Assembly: GCF_016808335.1 (NCBI RefSeq)
Contig: NC_053149.1
Coordinates: forward strand, 57,589,922-57,653,921
Origin: Panicum virgatum
Taxonomy: Eukaryota; Streptophyta; Magnoliopsida; Poales; Poaceae
Reading direction: 5' to 3'
Length of the DNA stretch: 64,000 bases
Shown: positions 59,350-64,000 of the stretch, piece after piece
How positions within the stretch are numbered: the stretch's first letter is position 1
Layout: every line of letters begins with the position of its first letter
Made by a program: the position numbers and the translations under genes
The notes under the pieces: generated by a model
Database searches by the model: none
Seen by the model: the letters and a program-made list of their open reading frames with translations, nothing else
What the model was told of the DNA's origin: nothing

Positions 59350-59497
59350 CAGGGGCGGAGCTAGACGCTGCAGCCACCGATGTCAGCTTTATTAGAGGTT
59401 GGTGTCAGCGCAGTGAATGAACAGTGTTTTCTCACTGATTTTTGAGGAAGTCATCGTTGTCAGCTGACAACAACACTAACACATAGCTCCGCCCCTG
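59350..59497. mobile_element. Small hAT-type MITE
   Basis: 148 bp with perfect 14-bp inverted ends CAGGGGCGGAGCTA and a perfect 8-bp duplication CTTTAGGG (59342-59349 and 59498-59505). CAGGG ends and 8-bp duplications are diagnostic of hAT. Confidence 0.93.
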
Positions 59498-59571
59498 CTT
59501 TAGGGTTTTGGGTTGCCAAGGCTTTTATGGCCGGCGGCCCTATAGAGGAGGGGGCCGGGGTGGGGGTGGGC

Positions 59572-59593
59572 GGCGGGGGGGGGGGGGGGGGGG
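59572..59593. repeat. Poly-G run (about 20)
   Basis: One of the longest single-base runs in the window; it could form G-quadruplexes and is prone to length error in assembly. Confidence 0.9.
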
Positions 59594-61892
59594 CAAGGAG
59601 AAGGCGGCGGCCGTAGACAGATGGCACGGCGCCGAGCTTGGTTAGCGATGGTGGTGGTGGAGGCAGAGGCGCCGAGGCCGTGGGAGGTAAGGGCGCTAGC
59701 TGATGCGATTGCAGGTAGTGATGAATAAACGCCCCCATAATCAATCAGAGACTTTCTCAGGGATTCGTTTCTCGGAGAAACGTTTCTGTGGAGATACAGG
59801 TGCAAATTGTAGTAAAAAAAGACTTTTATAGACTCGTTGGATACTGGAAACATTTTTTGTTTTTATCTCTGAATCCTTAATATGAATTCTCATGTTTGCC
59901 GTTCGCTAGAGACTAGAGATTATCTTGTTTATGAAGAGAAATGCTTTTTGAAAGTTCCTACCAAACACAGCCTTAGGTTGAAGGACAGGGCAAGGGCCAA
60001 GGGAGCAAGTCGTCGTTAGAAGCGCAAGAGAAGTGAGGGATGATGCATTGCTACGGAACTTAGGTCGGTCTACTAAAACGAATCGGATGGTTAGCCTAGC
60101 TAATATTAGGTACTATCTCGCTCATTTATGCACATTTTCAGACATCATTAGAAATGACAATCTTATATTGGTAGAAATCTATGTAAAATGCTTAATTATT
60201 TCCATCAGTTTAAACTTATGAATTAAACTGGTTGTTTTTTTTATGAAACAATTAAACTGGTTGGTGCATACGAATCAATATGATATCAAGATTAGTGGTT
60301 TATTCTAATGGACGCAATTAGTCAAAATGGTTGTAGTTGGCTCCTATGTTCCATGCTCTAGGTTTGAGGGAGTCTGCGCATTAGAGAAGTATAAGCGAAT
60401 TGTTTGTATTTTTCTCCATCATGTTTTAGGCATGTCCGTGATATAAGTGTTAAACTATAAGTATGCATTTAGTTTGGGGGTAACATGCGATGGGATGGTT
60501 CTATCCCTAACATTTGCGATAGGATGGAGAATGAGATGATCCTTATTTTTTCGGGTTGGCTGATTGTATTTGTATTGAGGGATTAGGATGGGTTAGTTCA
60601 AAAAATGGATGGATATGTCATCTCCGGTTTTGCCCAGTTTTCTCCATTAAGTCTGTTGGTGACCAAAGTTACACACATTTTAAGGACTCCCACTACAGTT
60701 AATCGATAATGCAACTATGGATACATTTCCATTTAAGAACAATCCTCTTATCCTCATGCATATGGTGTTTTTCCTCCCACTAGAATTATTGTTTGCCCTA
60801 AGTGGAAACTTTATACGGCACCTCGCAATTTTGTAATTGTAACGTGGCCATGTTCACTCAATAGAAAGCTATCTGCCAGATGTTCACACTAACACATCAT
60901 AATCGATCGCGTATTATGCAATAAGATATCATGGGCGATTGCCATGATTTGCAAGAGGTGCTTATCCTGATCACAAGGCATCACAACCCAGATAGCAACA
61001 AGGCCTAGCCCGGAGCAGATATCCAAGGGTAGAACCGTTGCGTGTTGATGATCGTTGATTCGCACTAACCAATAACCATGGCTCAAACATAAAGCATCGA
61101 CAGGTTCCTCCACCTCCAGATTCTTGTACTGGCGAACCTCAAGCACACGGCGAAACAGAATCGGAAGGGAAGACACCGGTTATTCGAGCCATGATGATGT
61201 GTCCCGCCAACTTTACTTTCTCCGATGATGTTTCCGTATGCACACAAGGAAGGTTTCGGAGTCTGGTAGCCACTAGCCATGATATATGGATCACTGTAGA
61301 TGTCATCAACGCTTTCAGCCTTTCATAGTCTTGGCTACCTCTACCTGGCTTGCGAGCATTCTCCCTTCAACGGAGCATGCATGATTGTAGAAAGAAACGT
61401 TTACATTGATGCACCACATGAATGCAGGTTAAGGGAAACAATAACATTTCTTTTGCTACGCATGCTAACTTAATAAACATGCAAGGAAGAGCCTGATGGC
61501 AGAGAAAAAGCGAGGAAATAAGAATTTGCTCTGCTCCCTTCTTATTCTATGCATCCTCGAACATTTGGTCCGGAATCAGGACCACTAAGTGATAAGCAAG
61601 AATACAGCTTTCCAGGTCCCTGGTCACAATATAAGAGGGAAGAAAAGATGATAAGGGAATATAATTAGCACGGCATATATGATAAACTGCATAAGGCAGC
61701 GTCAGTGGAGAGCGAATAAAGCACCTAAAAGCCATTCATTCTCTCCTTTCTACCATTCTGTACAATGGTTTAAACAAGGCATCGCTATATCATTGTGCAT
61801 TAGAGCAATGCTGCTATACACGAATCTAGAGCTACAGAATGAGCCGAAGGCTTAAATACACAACACATCATGCTTCTCATAAGCACATTAAC
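59594..61892. other. Intergenic, no gene recognised
   Basis: A minus-strand frame at 60889-61176 (contains HGYWLVRINDHQHATVLPLD) looks protein-like but matches no family I know and has no clear exon partners. It could be a gene remnant. The rest is AT-rich. About 61750-61892 is probably the 3' UTR of the next gene. Confidence 0.4.
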
Positions 61893-63129
61893 TCAGCTTT
61901 GCATCTGCCTCTCATGGAAGATTTCGCCAAGCTGCTTGTACAAGTATTTTTGCTCCTCATAGGTTAGGTTTCTTATAATCTGAATGACAGAAGGTTGATA
62001 CTGGTTAGAATCACACAAGATAAATTGCTGAAAAGAAGAGAGAACTGCTCAAGATAATGGAATAAATATTATTAAATAATAAGGTATAATGATCCTAACC
62101 TGATCCAAGATTATCTCAACAGAGAAATTCTGGGGCGCAATGAATGATTGGTGGTATATGTACGCAAACACTGCCATAACCATCTGAGGAAAATAATACA
62201 GAAAAAATTTCTAAGATGTAACATATTGATCATGATATTAATGCATGAGATTGCTTCAGTTTGGAGCAAGTGAAAACACAAAGGGCGGAATTCCCCTTTC
62301 AATAAACTGATGTGTTTTTATCAACACAAGAACAAGACAATTACCAGCAACATATGTATTTTCAAATGAAGCTTTCGCATAGCCATTCATGTGGCTCCAG
62401 TTGCACTTACCCAAGATTTTGTTTTACAGCAATGTAAATTTAGTCATATACCAAAGGGTTCATCTCCCACCACTTCTACTTTCTCAACATAATTTTGCTA
62501 GTTGGTTTATTGGTCAATCCATAAAGACACATGAAGATCAAGCCCAAACAAATTAAGCAGCACAAAATGTAGCTAAATGGAGGAATGACATATGTAATTT
62601 GAAGTTGCTACTACTGCCATCATCAGATTAGACATTTGGTTCAAATGATAGTTTTATAACTGATTGTTTGGACTAGCCACAACCCAAAGGCCTGTTACAC
62701 AATACCAATAGAATGAGGATGCTAAAAGCTTGCAAAAATATAGGTCAGCAACATATCCATATAGCCAGAATGTTTCTCAGAGATACTTACTTGACAATCC
62801 ATTCTGTCAGTAATCCCCCCATGCCCAGGTATGCTGTCACCAAAATCCTATATTTTTTGAAAAAAATTATCTATCAATCGAAGTAAAAATTAGCCTACCC
62901 CAACTTGCTTGGGAAAAAAGGCTATGTTGTTGTTGTATCAATCGAAGTAAAAAAATACAAGTAACCCTAAAGTTAGCGAAATAATGGAGCAGTATATTAC
63001 CTTTATCTTAAAAGCCCTCTTGAAGCCACTTGCAAAAAAACCTCCAAATGGTGCTATTATTGATGCAAACAGACCTAGGGCTAAAGCATGCCACTGCACC
63101 GGCATAATGGCAACTTCTTTCCATGGGAA
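61893..63129 (-). CDS. CDS: Phosphatidate cytidylyltransferase (CDP-DAG synthase), C-terminal exons
   Basis: The last four exons are visible: 63129-63001, 62847-62791, 62183-62100 and 61979-61893, all phase 0. The start lies beyond the right edge. The enzyme makes CDP-diacylglycerol from phosphatidic acid and CTP for phosphatidylinositol and phosphatidylglycerol synthesis. The family signature is complete: [11 protein letters not shown] across the first junction, then [14 protein letters not shown] hydrophobic segment ([20 protein letters not shown]) precedes it. The tail reads [20 protein letters not shown] and ends [12 protein letters not shown]. This matches the ER-type plant enzymes (CDS1-3) rather than the plastid ones. 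It is partial here only because of the window edge. Confidence 0.93.
62889..62940. repeat. SINE-like 3' tail remnant in a CDS intron
   Basis: The sequence TAGCCTACCCCAACTTGCTT followed by GGCTATGTTGTTGTTGTAT is the widespread grass repeat tail ending in TTG units. The head of the element is not evident. Confidence 0.4.
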
Positions 63130-64000
63130 CTGTTAAGAGACACATGTAATTAAATAAGTTCAATAAACAAAGATCCAGAAACTCTAGAAAGATAAAAACA
63201 AAACCAATGATGAAGCAATAGATTAAAGATAACTAATTCTAATGTATGTAATACTACACAAGATAATATAGGGATGGGAAAAAGAATCAAGCTAACTTTA
63301 ATCTTCAGTTTGGACTCAAGCAATCAACAGAAAGAAAAAGGAAAGACCAACACAAAGAACTAGGTGGCATTGCATATAAGAAGAAATAGGAACCCAAGTT
63401 CGGGGGGAAACACGACATGAACCCGGGTGGTGGCTATGTACACCTATACACCGCCCACCACCTCAGTTAGGCTCAGATCTCCTACTCAGATCATGTGGGC
63501 ACCATCCATGACATACAGATATCACTGTTTTTTCCCGAGGTCTGAATGGATTCCTTTACAAAATTCAAATGGCTAGCTACCTTTTGAACCAAGTATCCAA
63601 ATTGCAAGCAATTTAAAATTATCATGTTCCCCACAGCAACATCAACAGAATGAGATCAATCATGGCTATGTTTTGACTACATAAATATGGCATGTCATCT
63701 CATGTAGCGGCCATATAAAAGGAGATGATATCTGTTAAAGTCTCCATCTGACTATTCTTCCCCTGAGTGTAAGTGTACTTATTTGATGGTATCGCAAAAA
63801 GGATTGAAGTTGAACTCGGAATACCATCCCTTTTTTTTCTGTTCAAGTTTAATGTATACAATCAGCCGTTTCTGCACAATTGAGCTAGTTGTAGTAGCAT
63901 TATTTCCTTCAGCTCAACAAAAACAGAACCAGGTGTTTTTTGGGGCAACCACCTCTCGAATTGGATGAAAAAATTTGTTCCTTTTGGAACAATGTGTTGG
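63130..64000. other. Intron of the CDS gene (upstream exons outside window)
   Basis: No further CDS exon is recognised. 63370-63530 holds a repeat-like segment with CCACCACCCGGGTTCATGTC (minus), which has a weak resemblance to an RNA polymerase III B box. Confidence 0.5.

Noticed and set aside
59460..59853. Pro-rich minus-strand frames
   Set aside because: Created by the poly-G/poly-C run and a hAT MITE.
1..64000. CRISPR array, operon, bacterial-type system or organellar insertion
   Set aside because: No regularly spaced repeats, no ribosome-binding-site-led gene strings, and every real gene has nuclear plant introns or plant-specific domains.

Overview
This is nuclear DNA of a grass, most likely a panicoid. 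The genes carry spliced introns with GT-AG ends. The PEP carboxylase is plant-type. Gene starts are GC-rich. The repeat fraction is typical of grasses: LTR retrotransposons, Tourist-like and Stowaway MITEs, hAT MITEs and a tRNA-derived SINE. I did not fix the genus.

Layout. 1-8055 is repeat territory: a truncated LTR (family A), a very long gypsy-like LTR with a GC-rich core and a polypurine tract, a BARE/Angela-like copia LTR, then four Tourist-like MITEs. 8758-15297 (minus) is an EMB1417/At4g21190-type PPR gene whose 4.9-kb last intron holds a complete but non-autonomous LTR element (9247-13240). 15298-15905 is a short divergent promoter shared with POLH (DNA polymerase eta, plus, 15906-26676). 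POLH intron 10 holds a defective copia element (19273-25121) that itself carries a SINE. Converging on POLH is a minus-strand gene (27253-30720) for a HAD phosphatase fused to a degenerate riboflavin-kinase-like domain. 32227-32840 (minus) is a heavy-metal-associated isoprenylated protein.

34000-42000 is again mostly transposons: a second non-autonomous LTR element related to the first, inserted in a MITE; a solo family-A LTR; and a Stowaway. 43915-44577 (minus) is a Dof zinc-finger transcription factor. Two hAT-type elements with 8-bp target duplications lie just upstream of it. 52275-58306 (minus) is a complete 10-exon C3-type PEP carboxylase gene. 61893-63129 (minus) holds the last four exons of a phosphatidate cytidylyltransferase gene that runs out of the window.

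The genes do not form one pathway. The main local relationships are the divergent PPR/POLH pair, the convergent POLH/HAD pair, and sense-strand LTR elements in introns of both divergent genes. The features most worth a second look are the HAD gene with its eroded kinase half, the trans-mobilised-looking copia copy, and the repeated PCNA-box-like motifs in the POLH tail.
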